Shown here in pieces: positions 34,421 through 45,465 of a DNA stretch of 64,000 bases (positions within the stretch are counted from its first letter, which is position 1; every line of letters begins with the position of its first letter). The stretch spans positions 114,832,162 through 114,896,161 of the forward strand of contig NC_081824.1 in NCBI RefSeq assembly GCF_030867095.1, written 5' to 3'. Origin of the DNA: Alligator mississippiensis (lineage: Eukaryota > Chordata > Crocodylia > Alligatoridae). A model generated the notes under the pieces. The model worked only from the letters and a program-made list of their open reading frames with translations, was not told where the DNA came from and ran no database searches. The translations under genes and the position numbers were made by a program.

Positions 34421-34611
34421 ATAACATTTTTTAAACTTTAAATATATTACCTTCAACTGCAAATACATGGGGCAGGATTTTTAAAGAAAAATGCAAACCT
34501 CTTCCCTTGGGATCAAGCAGAGGGAATGCCATTGCCCAGAATAGTTAGGTGGTACCATGTGGCTGACTGCCCATTTTGGTGGCAGGGAAGTTAAATCTTA
34601 AACTCATTATA

Positions 34612-34725
34612 TGATGTTAGGCAAATTATTTTGCATTTCTGTTTCAGTTTGTCCCCTTCTGTAATATGGGGATAATACTTATGTCATGGAACAATGTGAG
34701 GATCAGCTAGTTAAACAGATATATA
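34612..34725 (-). repeat. MIR-like (CORE-SINE) fragment
   Basis: GTTAGGCAAATTATTTTGC is followed by CTGTTTCAGTTTGTCCCCTT, CTGTAATATGGGGATAATAC and TGTGAGGATCAG. This is the standard order of a complementary MIR tail (TTGGGCAA...CTCAGTTT.C.C.TCTGTAA.ATGGGGATAATA...GTGAGGAT). Confidence 0.7.
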
Positions 34726-36876
34726 ATACAAATTTTATATTTATTGGAGGAAAGCTATTATTACCTCCAATAAAACTTATTATATTTTTTTAAGTAATTC
34801 TAATAAATCTTTCATTCATTAGGAAAGAAAATTCTTTCCCTCAGGAATCCAAACTATGAAATAACTTATGTGACTTTATGGGCAAAGACACTAAAGGAAT
34901 TTCTAGGACTATAACCATCTTGTAAACCTTGTTGTTTTAGCCATGTCTGCCTTACTGAACAATGCTTGAGGCCACCCAGAAACATCAAAGAGCTCAAAAA
35001 ACAATCAAAAAACGACAAAAGGTAAATAGACTCTTGAGTCTACACTAAAACTAACTGAAATGAATTATAAAGTATTTACAATGATTTACACTAAACTAAC
35101 ATGACAGAGAAAGGGAACGATTACTTCCATAAATCCTCAGGTAGGTGGACAGTAAGGGTGTGAAGGCCCATTGGTGAGTTATTTATATTCTTCGTTTATA
35201 GGATGTAGAGCTCCAGGGAACTGAAACACGCTCTCTGTTGACAAGAGCAGCTTCAGAAGGTTTTATGGCTTTTGTAGCAAGGCCTAGATTGGGGTTCTGT
35301 GGAGACAATGTCAGAAAGAAAATATTTTAGTGTTATTTTATCACAGCCCTTTTGTTCCTTTTTTTAACTCTCCTCCTTTTTTGCTCCAAGTATTAGTTTT
35401 ACATTGGAGCAATTTCTTTTTTATCCTAAATCAAAGACCTATCACAAATGGCAGCTTTGTAAAACAAACAGCCCTACAAGCAACATTTTTTCGTAGCATG
35501 ACAATTGCTTTTTTATTTTTTTTCCTGTGTGAATTCAGCATGCTAGAGGTCACACACACTCCTCGTCCAAAGCAGCTCAGATTGTACTAACACCAGGTGA
35601 ACAGTGTCTTTGTTTAAAAGATTAAATGTCATGCAGTGAAGGATCACCATCTGGTCTACTGTGTGAATCTCAGGCTGTGCCATTCATGTACACCTGTGGA
35701 ATTCACTGTCACCAGAGGTCATTGATTCAGATATACTGTGGTTGCATTTATAAAAAAGGAATGGGTAATTTTATAATCAATAACATCTGTGAGATGCAAG
35801 CCATGATAAGGGGGAAAAAGATCAGTTTTCTGAGCAGCAAGGGATTTCTGCAACTGTCAGGAGCCCTTAATTCAGGCCAATTTTGTACCTTATCAATGTA
35901 AGAAAAAGAAACAGCTTCCTGCAGGGCTAACATAGCTTCCTAAATTCTGCTTCTGTTTTTCAGAGCTTGAAATAATCATCATAAATTTGACTATTATTCT
36001 TGATATAAATCAATTTGGAGACAGACACAGGGCAATAAAAAAAAAATAGCAAACAAAGGATCTTCACTGTTTGTAGCCTGCCCTTTGATCAGAATTATAG
36101 CAGTAAAGTCTCTCATTTGCTTTCAGATATTCCCTCACTTAACTGCCCAATTGAAACTACACTCCATTCAGGACTGATTGCTTAGAAATCCCAGACAATG
36201 AAATGTTATATTTCTCGTGCAACCAGTAGCAGAACTGAGCATATCAGCAGCAGGTCAAAGGAATGACATGTCATTGAAAAATGCTGAAAAAAACTTCTCT
36301 CCTATGGCTACTCTTCACTCTCCCAGTGGGATCCTCCCCAGGGTAATGACAGAAAGTTGTTTGCACATTAACTGCTTCCCTTTTAGTTCAAGCAGGTTGA
36401 CAGGACTCATTCGTACCCTGAAAGGCAGAAAGTCAAGTGAGCTGAACTCTCTTGGACTACCACTCAAGCACTCACAGATTTGCTATACAAAAACTAGAGG
36501 GAAGGGGGGAACTTTCAAAGATATGTATGTCTGAAATTCAATGACATTGAGCATGTAGGCACTGTCCATGCACAGGAGTCAAAGCATAGTAGGATGTGCT
36601 CTAATAGATAGACTGGGCATGCTTAATAAAAGGGGTACTAAACTGAGGAGCAAATGAGTACACACGTTGACAATTCAGCCTCTCCACAGTAGATACAGGC
36701 AGCAGGAGCTCACAAATTCCATAGCAGCACATTAAAGAGTGACATGTTCTCTTGCTTAAAAATGAGCAGCGTGCACTCCAAGGCCTTGCTTCTGGATGCC
36801 AGCAGATATGTAGAGTACTAGCCACTTTGCTGATGTACTGACCAGGCTCCTTGTGACATTCCCCCTCCCTGCACTC
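34726..36876. other. Single-copy AT-rich DNA, nothing recognised
   Basis: Several 60-105-codon frames (for example 36,217-36,534) show no domain. No repeat or RNA gene recognised. Confidence 0.45.
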
Positions 36877-37105
36877 ATAGTTTCATAGTTACATAGATGT
36901 TAAGGGCTGGAACAGACCTTACAGATCATTGGGTCCAGGCCCCCTTGCACTTTGGCAGCAATGACTGCTGGGGTCAGATGACCTTAGCAAGGTGGGCATC
37001 AAAATGCTTTTCAAAGATTGCTTGGGTGGGTGACTGTACTACTTCTGGAGGGAACCCGTTCCAAACCCTTGGCACTTGACTTATAAAGAAGTTTTTCCTT
37101 ATATC
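36877..37105 (-). mobile_element. CR1 3' part, left of the ERV insertion
   Basis: Starts with decayed CATAG-type tail units, then GTTAAGGGCTGGAACAGACC and the standard CR1 3' region. It stops at TTTTTCCTTATATC, which continues without loss at 40,703 as ATATCCAGTCTGAAG. The retroviral element sits between, with ATATC on both sides. Confidence 0.9.
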
Positions 37106-37802
37106 TGTCACAACCCAAGGGTGTGATTTTTGTTTTGTGTGTGCTTTGGCACCACTGAATTATTTTCCCGCCAATTTGTAGCTTTCTTTGCAGTGTGCAT
37201 TTCTTCTTTGCAGCACAGAAATGCACTTTGCAAAGAGTTCCCGCCATTTGTATTATAATTCGAGCCCCGTTATTGGCTTGCGTTAAATTATTCACACGTG
37301 GCGGCTAGTGATTGGCTTGCTAGCCATATAAAAGGCTTGAGTGGTTTCCGCCCAAGTTGGAGGACCCCACGAACACCAGGAGGAGGAGAACTTCACACTG
37401 TGTGAAGATCTCTAAGTGCTGCGGAGCCTATCGGACCCAGCGCATTTCAAGCAGGCAACAGGGGTCTGATCAGCCTCTAGCCTCTCCCCGTCACCGAGCG
37501 CAATCCTCGACTTATCCCTCTTCCCTGCGTGCAAAAGAATCCACGGAGCCTCGACAACTCCGTGGGAGAGATCCGAATATTGTCTGAGTCCTCAAACGAG
37601 GATTTAAGCGGAGCTGTGCCTGGGAAACTGTCCAGCCTACACTGCGACCATCTTCAGTGTAAGTAAACAATCTTGAATCAACCATTACAAGTCCGTGCCT
37701 AATTCTAGCGTGTCGCCTGTTTTCTCTGACCCAGCGTGCCTGGGCTGCTGGCCACAGCCCGCGCGGCGCGAAAAAGGGCCCGGATCGCTCCCGGCCCGCA
37801 CA
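37106..37802 (+). repeat. Left (5') LTR of the ERV
   Basis: Begins TGTCACAACCCAAGG and ends CCCGGCCCGCACA. A TATAAAAGGC box lies near 37,327-37,336 and GATTGG (reverse CCAAT) occurs twice upstream of it. This layout fits an LTR promoter on the plus strand. Confidence 0.9.
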
Positions 37803-39310
37803 TGGCAACAAGGATGGGATCAGGAGAAAACATGCTAGAGCTAGAATTAGTTAAGAACTGCCCTTGGCGCGGTGAAAAACACCAAGTGAAAAGTTTTGAG
37901 GAGCTGGAGGTGCATATCGCTTACCACCAGGCGGGCGGAATGGGTGAGAGATTTGTCAGCGGACGCCTTTCGCTGAAGGGAGAAGAGGGAGCCTCCGAAG
38001 ACGGAGCCCCGAGAGAGAGAGAAGTGTATTTGCTCCCTGCGGCGTTCGGGTGTATAATGAGCGATGAGTGGGTCCTGTTCAGGCCCCTCGATACTGTGTC
38101 CCTCACCAGAGTCAACCTGGCGGGCGCAGTGAACCCGACCGTCACCCGGGAGTGTGCCCGATGCCTACGATATGCTTGGGAGAGTGAAGAGCCGGTGCCG
38201 ATTGACCGGTTCCCTCCCCTCATGGTGTCTAGATTAAGGGGTCGTGAGCTTCCATCCGAGCTCCACGAAGATCTGGAGACGAAGGAACGCGCCGCAGATG
38301 AGAGGGTGGCCCCGCAGTACGACAAGGGGGGAAAGTTAAGTGCAACATTCCGTACAATTGCTGATTTAATGAATAAGAATTTAAGTTTAAAGGCCCAGCT
38401 GCGTATGGCTGTTCAGGCGGTCAAAGAAGCAGCTGAGAGAAGGGATCCTGAAACGCCAGCCCAAGATGGTGCCAAGCAAGAGGGAGACCGCGTGGAAGAA
38501 CCAGAAAAGAAGGGTGGAGCTTTGGAGGAACCCGTGAGAGTTCAGTCAGCGACTCTGCCCATCGACACAGCGTCGTCTCCGGCAACCCCGCCCAGCGATG
38601 CCTCTGCCGACCACACCTTCCTGCCAACGAAAGAGAGAGTCAAGTGGAGGAGTGCATCCTCCCCTCCTGCCTGAAGCAGTGACAGCAACAGTGACTCCCG
38701 CAGCGGCAGTTCAGCCTACAACAATGACTAACTGAGTTGCTACTGCCTACTATGCTCGCACCAGAACTGAATTGCAGGATTTGTGTAGAGCATCAAGAAT
38801 CCAGCCTGAAGAGACTCTAGCTGTATGGTTGGGACGTTTAGTCGTGGAACTTGGATCCAACCTGCTGAACCAGGAAGAAGCAAGCTTCTTGGTCAGACAA
38901 GCTTCGTGGAGTAGAGGACATGTCACTGACATCGACATGATAGCAGTCAACGTTCACTGGCCTATTCCACAGCCAGCGCTTGTTGCAGGACTGATCGGTC
39001 AAAAGGCCCACGTATGGCATGAAGGACTGCCAGAACATACTGGCGCAGAGCATCTCATGCTAGCAATCATCGGAGTCTCGTACTGTGCCTGGAACCCTAG
39101 AGCATGTGCGCTGGGACTGACATCACTCCAGCGAATAAGACCATGGCCTCATCGTCATCTACGAGACCCTGGAACTGTTCCAGTAACCATTCACAGCCTA
39201 GATAGTTGTCTTGAGATTTATGGGCAAAAGAACATCGTCGTCCTCCGGATTCTGCTCAACCCAATGGTGAACCAACCCGTAAGCAATCTCCTTCGTCAGT
39301 TGCCATGACT
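37803..39310 (+). pseudogene. Gag-like region of the ERV (fossil)
   Basis: A long open stretch from the primer site to about 38,674 encodes a basic and acidic protein segment with no database name I can give. A second open stretch at about 38,770-39,310 holds a string like QPEETLAVWLGRL, which resembles the capsid region of class III (ERV-L/ERV-S-like) gag proteins. I see no zinc knuckle, protease or reverse transcriptase. Family assignment rests on the primer site and this resemblance. I treat the region as broken and do not give its product a function. Confidence 0.5.
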
Positions 39311-40005
39311 GCGTATCCTAATGGAGCCAAGATTATCTATTGATCGGGACCTTCGACACCTGACCGAGATTCAAGGCACAAGGCACCGTGAATCCGATCT
39401 TCCATCATTGCCACAGAGAACACCTGAAGAGTGATCCTACAGCGTTCTGGACTCAATAAGCGACAACTTCGAATTTTAGGGGACGCAGGTCAATGGCAAC
39501 TGGCCTATGAGTTAGGTTTCCGTTATCTAGAAGAGATAGACGGCGGCTCCTCGACAATTTCATCTAGTTGAGTGTACAAAAGAGGGTAGTTTAGGGTGGT
39601 GAACACTTGTATTATAGTAAAGCTCCATGGAAACTTTGTAAATATGTTGAAATGCATTAACCTATTTTTTTCTTGAGAGTTTCTTGTTTACAGATCCAGA
39701 ATTCAGAATGCGTGGTGAAGAGAGGCCCTGAGAAGGATAACATCATTGAAAGAAGTGAGATCCTGACGTACGACTTCGCCATGACACCCACTGAAGCCCT
39801 GATCATGTAGTTTTTGTTATGAATCTGATTATGTGTATTTGTGTTGTTTATTGTTCAACTCAATCCCAGGAGAGCGAATTTTATGTTGGGGAATTTTATG
39901 TATGTTTGTTTGTTTGTTTGTTTGTTTGACAACTCGGATAAAGCTCTGGATCACTCTAATGACAAGCGTGCAGCATAATTCAGTTGTGCCTTCAGCAAGG
40001 GGGGA
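39311..40005 (+). other. ERV interior without recognised coding sequence
   Basis: Seven hundred bases between the gag-like part and the right LTR hold no recognisable domain. A (TGTT)n tract of about six units lies at 39,903-39,928, and a purine run sits against the right LTR. Confidence 0.6.
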
Positions 40006-40702
40006 TGTCACAACCCAAGGGTGTGATTTTTGTTTTGTGTGTGCTTTGGCACCACTGAATTATTTTCCCGCCAATTTGTAGCTTTCTTTGCAGTGTGCAT
40101 TTCTTCTTTGCAGCACAGAAATGCACTTTGCAAAGAGTTCCCGCCATTTGTATTATAATTTGAGCCCCATTATTGGCTTGCGTTAAATTATTCACACGTG
40201 GCGGCTAGTGATTGGCTTGCTAGCCGTATAAAAGGCTTGCGTGGTTTCTGCCCAAGTTGGAGGACTCCATGAACACCAGGAGGAGGAGATTTTCACACTG
40301 TGTGAAGATCTCTAAGTGCTGTGGAGCCTATTGGACCCAGCGCATTTCAAGCAGGCAACAGGGGTCTGATCAGCCTCTAGCCTCTCCCCGTCACCGAGCA
40401 CAATCCTCAACGTATCCCTCTTCCCTGCGTGCAAAAGGATCCATGGAGCCTAGACAACTCCGTGGGAGAGATCCGAATATTGTCTGAGTCCTCAAACGAG
40501 GATTTAAGCGGAGCTGTGCCTGGGAAACTGTCCAGCCTACACCGCGACCATCTTCAGTGTAAGTAAACAATCTTGAATCAACCATTACAAGTCCATGCCT
40601 AATTCTAGCATGTCGCCTGTTTTCTCCGACCCAGCGTGCCCGGGCTGCTGGCCACAGCCCGCACGGTGCAAAAAAGGGCCCGGATCGCTCCCGGCCCGCA
40701 CA
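40006..40702 (+). repeat. Right (3') LTR of the ERV
   Basis: Same length (697 bp) as the left LTR with no visible insertions or deletions between them. Most differences are C/T or G/A changes, many at CpG sites. It is followed by the second copy of ATATC. Confidence 0.9.
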
Positions 40703-41342
40703 ATATCCAGTCTGAAGTAATCTTCATTCAGTTTTTGCCCATTGTTTCTTGTCCTCCCCTGGGGGGCCTTGGTGAACAGATGCTCTCCCAGGCCCTGATG
40801 TACAACCCTAATATACTTATAGGCTGCCACCAAGTCCCCTCTGAGTCTTCTCTTCTCCACGCTGTACAATCCCAAGTCTTTCAGACTCTCCTCATATGAC
40901 CTGGTCTGTAGGCCTTTGATCATGCACATGGCCCTCCTTTGGACTCTCAAGCTTCTCCACATCCTGCCTGAAGGGCAGCACCCAGAACTGGATGCAGAAC
41001 TCCAGCTGAGGTCTCACCACTGAGTAGAGTGGGAGGATGACATCCTTAGTCTTGCTTGAGATGCCTCAGCGTATGCATGCCACTGTTTGATTAGCTCTGC
41101 CAGCCACAGTATCTATTGCATTGGCAGCTTATGTTCATTTTGTGGTTTATCACAACACCCAGGTCTTGTTCAGTTGTGGTGGTGGCAAGCATAGCACTGC
41201 TGAGCCTTTAAGAGCATTTTGGATTATTTCTCCCTGGACTTTACATTTATCCATATTAAACATCATCAAGCAAGCCTGTCCAAGTCAGCCTGTATTGCTA
41301 GCCTGTCCTTGAGCATGACTACACTTCCCCATAGTTTGGTGC
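40703..41342 (-). mobile_element. CR1, continuation right of the ERV
   Basis: Continues the copy at 36,877 through the RT C-terminal region. A decayed frame on the minus strand (40,585-40,962) includes WRSLRVQRRAMCMIKGLQTR and RRLRGDLVAAYKYIR; its first residues extend into the ERV LTR and are not CR1. The copy ends at CCCCATAGTTTGGTG, where the CR1 would continue with the FADD-motif region, so it is 5'-truncated at 41,342. That is 14 bp from the 3' end of the tRNA gene. Confidence 0.88.
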
Positions 41343-41345
41343 CCT

Positions 41346-41349
41346 AAAA
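41346..41349 (-). terminator. Pol III terminator of the tRNA gene
   Basis: AAAA on the plus strand gives TTTT on the minus strand, 7 bp past the last base of the mature tRNA sequence. Confidence 0.75.
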
Positions 41350-41356
41350 CAGCAGC

Positions 41357-41439
41357 TACCAGGAGTGGGGTTCGAACCCACGCAGACACATGTCCACTGG
41401 ATCTTAAGTCCAACGCCTTAACCACTCGGCCATCCTGGT
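41357..41439 (-). tRNA. tRNA-Leu (anticodon UAA)
   Basis: The 83-bp minus-strand sequence folds as a class II tRNA. The acceptor stem is ACCAGGA/TCCTGGT, the D-arm contains the A box (GGCCGAGTGGTTAAGG), and the anticodon loop is CTTAAGA with anticodon TAA. There is a long variable arm (GGACATGTGTCTGCG) and a B box GGTTCGAACCC. It matches the vertebrate tRNA-Leu(UAA) almost throughout; one anticodon-stem pair is U-G. No CCA is encoded and no A-tail follows, so it is a genomic gene and not a retrocopy. TTTT lies just downstream. It decodes UUA codons. A CR1 fragment abuts its downstream side; the other side shows no related tRNA. Confidence 0.95.
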
Positions 41440-41644
41440 ATAGACAAGCTACCTCAGAAATAGCGTCTAGGTTTTCACATAGGGTGCCAACCATAGCAAT
41501 CTGTTAGGATACTGTAAAGGGGGAGACAAAGAAGGCAGAAGATTCTACACTCACAGGGTCTTCTGCTTCTATGTACTAGCACAGGAACTAGCCCAGTACT
41601 GTAGTCCACTGGCTAGGACTGTAGGATGAGAGACTGGAATCCAT

Positions 41645-41990
41645 GGGCATTTATAGACATGCTCTGGGATGGGGGGAGGGAAGCATGGTGCTTTAATTAG
41701 CGAACCTCTGAGAGCTGCACTAATTAAAGAGCCCAGAGCATCATGTGTCTCAATGTCTACATGCTGAAAAAATGGCAATGGGGCACTTTGAACTAAAGCT
41801 TGGTGAATGAGTTTAGTTTAAAGCACGTCACCACCATTTTTCATCATGGGGAACACTGATACACATGACACTGGAGTCTGCTGGAGCACGATAATTACCA
41901 CACTTCAACAGACTCAATTAATCAAGTCTGCTCCAATGTGCTGTCATTACAGCATGTCGGAGAACCCTCCCTGCACATGTATAGGAGCCC
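41645..41990. mobile_element. MITE with palindromic core, copy 2
   Basis: The left end GGGCATTTATAGACATG mirrors the right end (reverse complement GGGCTCCTATACATGTG). The core is a palindrome (GGGGCACTTTGAACTAAAGC against TTTAGTTTAAAGCACGTC, 41,775-41,828). GAGTCTGCTGGAGCACG follows. It matches the copy at 26,110-26,423 in the opposite direction. No coding sequence. Confidence 0.7.
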
Positions 41991-42075
41991 AATGGCTCTA
42001 ATCCTGGATTTTCTGCTAAGTAGCGGGATGGCTCTGCACAAGTCATTTTACCCCTGCCTGAGCATAATGCCTACC
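41991..42075 (-). repeat. MIR-like (CORE-SINE) fragment
   Basis: CTAATCCTGGATTTTCTGC, GGCTCTGCACAAGTCATTTT and ACCCCTGCCTGAGC follow the order of a complementary MIR core and tail. Confidence 0.45.
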
Positions 42076-43950
42076 ATAATGAGTCCTTTAAGCTCCACTG
42101 TAATACTACAACTCATTCCTTATAGAGCTTTGTGAAATATTCACCTCAGCTGATGCCTAATCAGGGGTCTCAATATCATATTGAAACCCAAACCATATTC
42201 TTCATCAAGTTTGTCACTATTTTCCTTTCAAGCAAAACTGAACCAAGTGTAACAGGAATTTGGCCTGGTTTATATATTTGTGTCACTATTCTGCATGTAT
42301 TACACAGTTTTACACAGTTTTAATATGAAATTAGGTGGAACCTGGAAATTTAATTTGAGCTTTGTTTTGAGGTTTCTAATGTGATGGTCAACAAGCAACT
42401 ACCAGGAAGGAAAACCATGTAGGCACAAAAAAGTTAACATTGTATGAAAGTTTTAGTTGTGCCTCATTATCTAAAGCATCAAACAAATGCCTTGCCACTT
42501 AAAAGGAAAAATGGTAACTATACATCTAAATCCCATTGTTTAATATAGTATTTTAATGTTCCAATACTCTGTACCTTGAATTTTCCTGTCTTAATCCATA
42601 CCAAGATCTAATTTGAAAAGACCTATACCAAGATGGCTTTAACAATTAAAGCTGGCTGCACAGACTTCAGGGAGTTGTGTTGCTCTGGATGGGCAAAGTT
42701 TGACACATCCGACAATTGTATTTCAGGTGTATTCATTTGTTTTCCAGGAACAAAACTCTCCAGAATACCAAAACTGTTGTTATACTGACAATTAAGCATA
42801 GCAAATACATACCAGATATTTTCTGAGTCTTTGATGATTGTAATTGCATAGTTATTGATTTTGCTTTCTTTGTCTAATTGCCTTTAAAATGCAGTAAGTG
42901 TGTTGTAACATTTCAAGTTCTGGTGCATGATTTGTGCTGGAGGGCAGGGGAGGTGGGGGTAGGCAAACAGAAGAGGCAAGGAGACCATAAAACAATCCCT
43001 ATGGTGACACTTGTGAAAATGCCTGTCAGCTTGTCTGTTCTCTGGTCGTTTTGCCTTCTATTTTCAAGGCAAAGGGTTTTACAAAGTGAATTATCTTCAT
43101 GCAGATGAAAATAACCACTTATTTTGGTAAAATTTATAACGCCAGATTCTACTTTTAGCAAGGAAATGCAAACAAAGCTGGGAGACAGCTTGTTCCCTGA
43201 CCCCAAATTCATTCTATGTTGCTATAGCATCACCCCTGAGAAAATGGGACTGGCTCCTTTCCTCTCCTTAGACCTACTCAATGGGCTTTTGTCAGCTGTT
43301 GAATTATAGCATTAAAATTTAAATACTAGGGATTTAATGGAGGATTATTATGACACCCTGGTGCATTCTTTGTGTTGCTGTTGGCAACAAACCCAAGGAA
43401 TGAGTGAAAGAAATAAAAACGAGGAGCTGTCCGTTTAAAGTAATGCTGGTGCTAGTACACATTTTGCATGGAGGAAAATATTTTCTAATTTCAACTATTA
43501 TTATTGTCACATCAAAGGAGAGTATATAGCCAAATGTGTCACAAATACTTTTAAATCATTAAGAATCAATGACAGCTGAACTCTCCTCCAGAGCTGTTAT
43601 CTTTTCCTTGAAAATTGTTTTTTCTACCTTATTGTGCAAAATAAATTTATCAGCAGCCAGGAAATGTGCAAGCAACAAAACATCATTAATCTTGTTTCAT
43701 TTGCTCAATGAATAGTAAAAGTCTTTTAGAAATATTGGTTGTCAAACATGTCAAAGTAAACTTTCAGAGCAACAACTAAATGTTTTGACCATGACTTCCT
43801 TGTATCCATATGGGAAGTTTTGGGAACAATATACTATGTTGATAAAAGTTCAAGCACAAGTCGCTGAATAGACGAGAGAATGTTGTGTCATGCTTATGCA
43901 TCAGGGTCATAGTTTTCATGAATTTGTGTAAAAAATGCCTATTTAATGGG

Positions 43951-43982
<32 letters not shown>

Positions 43983-45323
43983 GAAATTTCTTATTTTTTA
44001 ATTAATGCAATGTGGCTAAAAGTAATGTTTTATTCCCTGTTGCCATTTTTGTAACCAATGTAGCATTGGTGTTATTAATTAAGTGGGAAATAATGATATA
44101 ATCTGTTCCATTTAAAGAGGCATTAAAGATTCCCATATGAAGCTTATCTTATTTCTCCATCTGATCTTCTACTTCTCACAAAACAATAAAGACTAAATTA
44201 ATTTCAGGTCTAGCAACACTAACTTCTGAGGAGTCACACACGGTGTCATTTTGACCCATTTTCTTCTTCTGGTTATTTATATTTTTACATTCCTTGTGTA
44301 ACATAATGAAGTATAAGTTTTACATAATTTAAAATAGTAATAATACTACTTGGACAAAAACTTCAGACAGTAATTCAGCATGTTCTTCTTGTAGTTTAAT
44401 GCAAAATACTTAAGAAGCTGGCAGTCTAGAGACCTAGATGAAGTATTTATCTAAGGCTAATTCCCAATTTTCACAATGTAAGGATATCTGGGGAGCAGTC
44501 ATACTGTACTCCTTTCACGGTACAAAGGGCAAGAACATTAAACATGACCCTGCACTAGTCCACTTGTGTTGACTGAAAGACACCTCTAATAATAAATAGT
44601 GTCCCATTGATGAAAACAGCTGGAATAAAAGGAAAGAAGGTGAATGTAGCAGACAATAAGAACACGCACTGAATGAACATCAACAGCAGCAGCATGTATG
44701 GGCAAACACACTTCATGGGATATTCAAGAGGCCCTAAGAAAATGTAGTGAGGACAGTCAGAGAAAGGTGTCATGCTGCTGTTTTCCCTCCACAAATGAAA
44801 AACATAAGATTATATATCTGATCATGTCTTGGATTATTCTTGTAGATATGATGATGCAATCTCATTAAGTTAGCTGTCATTAGGGTACCATAAAACATAA
44901 GAGACTACCTATACTTGAATACAAATGAATGTACCCTGGAAGAATCCATGGCTGGTGTCAAATCTAGGGCTATAGTTTTGTGCATACTCACCCATCTTTT
45001 AAGTGCCATCATTCAATATCATGAAGAATAAATACCTGATGGTTTACTGTACTTTTTTGTTCTGATGAGTGACAAAAACTATGCCAACAAAAACCTATGA
45101 GTGGCATGAATATTTGTCCTTAAAAATGATGGATGACAGAGATTGCCTAATTACTTGGGGAAAAAAAAAGTAAACACAAAACCAAGAATGATAGTATGAC
45201 AAAGAAAGACATATAGAAGAAAAATCTTTGAATATCTGGTCCAGTGATTTCAAAAGAGGTCCTATTTTATAAATTAAGAATTTTGGTCAGCTAGAGATGA
45301 GGTCATATCTGAATCACTGGGAA
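42076..45323. other. Single-copy AT-rich DNA with one microsatellite
   Basis: No exon, RNA gene or named repeat recognised. Short frames at 42,878-43,309 and 44,555-44,794 show no domain. Confidence 0.45.
43950..43984. repeat. (GA)n-(CAGA)n microsatellite
   Basis: About ten GA units followed by three to four CAGA units. Confidence 0.95.
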
Positions 45324-45465
45324 CATAGAATCATAGAAAATGAGGGTTGGAAGGGACCTCAGGAGGTCATCAAGTCCAATCCCCAGATCAAACCAGGACC
45401 ATGCTCAACTAGTTCATGCCACTCAAGGCTTTGTCTAGCCAGGTCTTAAAAACCTCCAAGGATGG
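45324..45465 (-). mobile_element. CR1 3' end fragment, older subfamily
   Basis: CATAGAATCATAGAA tail, then GAGGGTTGGAAGGGACCTCA, GGAGGTCATCAAGTCCAATC and the start of the 3' region, truncated after CTCCAAGGATGGAGA. The sequence is that of the widespread amniote CR1 3' end and differs from the 21,594/56,535 subfamily. Confidence 0.9.

Larger units (their letters stand above)
37106..40702 (+). mobile_element. Endogenous retrovirus-like element with both LTRs, gag-only (fossil)
   Basis: A 3.6-kb element with two 697-bp LTRs (TG...CA), flanked by ATATC at 37,101-37,105 and 40,703-40,707. Directly after the left LTR is TGGCAACAAGGATGGGAT (37,803-37,820). It matches the complement of the 3' end of tRNA-Ser(GCU), as I recall that tRNA, at 16 of 18 bases, a serine primer site as in HERV-S-like class III elements. 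A purine run (AAGGGGGGA) precedes the right LTR. The 2.2-kb interior has gag-like sequence but no room for pol or env, so it was non-autonomous or internally deleted. The LTRs differ at roughly 25 sites (about 3.6%), which suggests some 20-30 million years if slow crocodilian rates apply. It is broken, with perhaps one to three breaks in the gag-like part. Confidence 0.85.

Noticed and set aside
33641-34427. 188- and 238-codon minus-strand frames
   Set aside because: They are antisense shadows of the Harbinger transposase region, which shows family motifs only on the plus strand.
38772-39310. Possible host gene in the CpG-rich segment at 37.3-39.3 kb
   Set aside because: The segment lies entirely between matching LTRs with a primer site and target duplication, so it belongs to the retroviral fossil.
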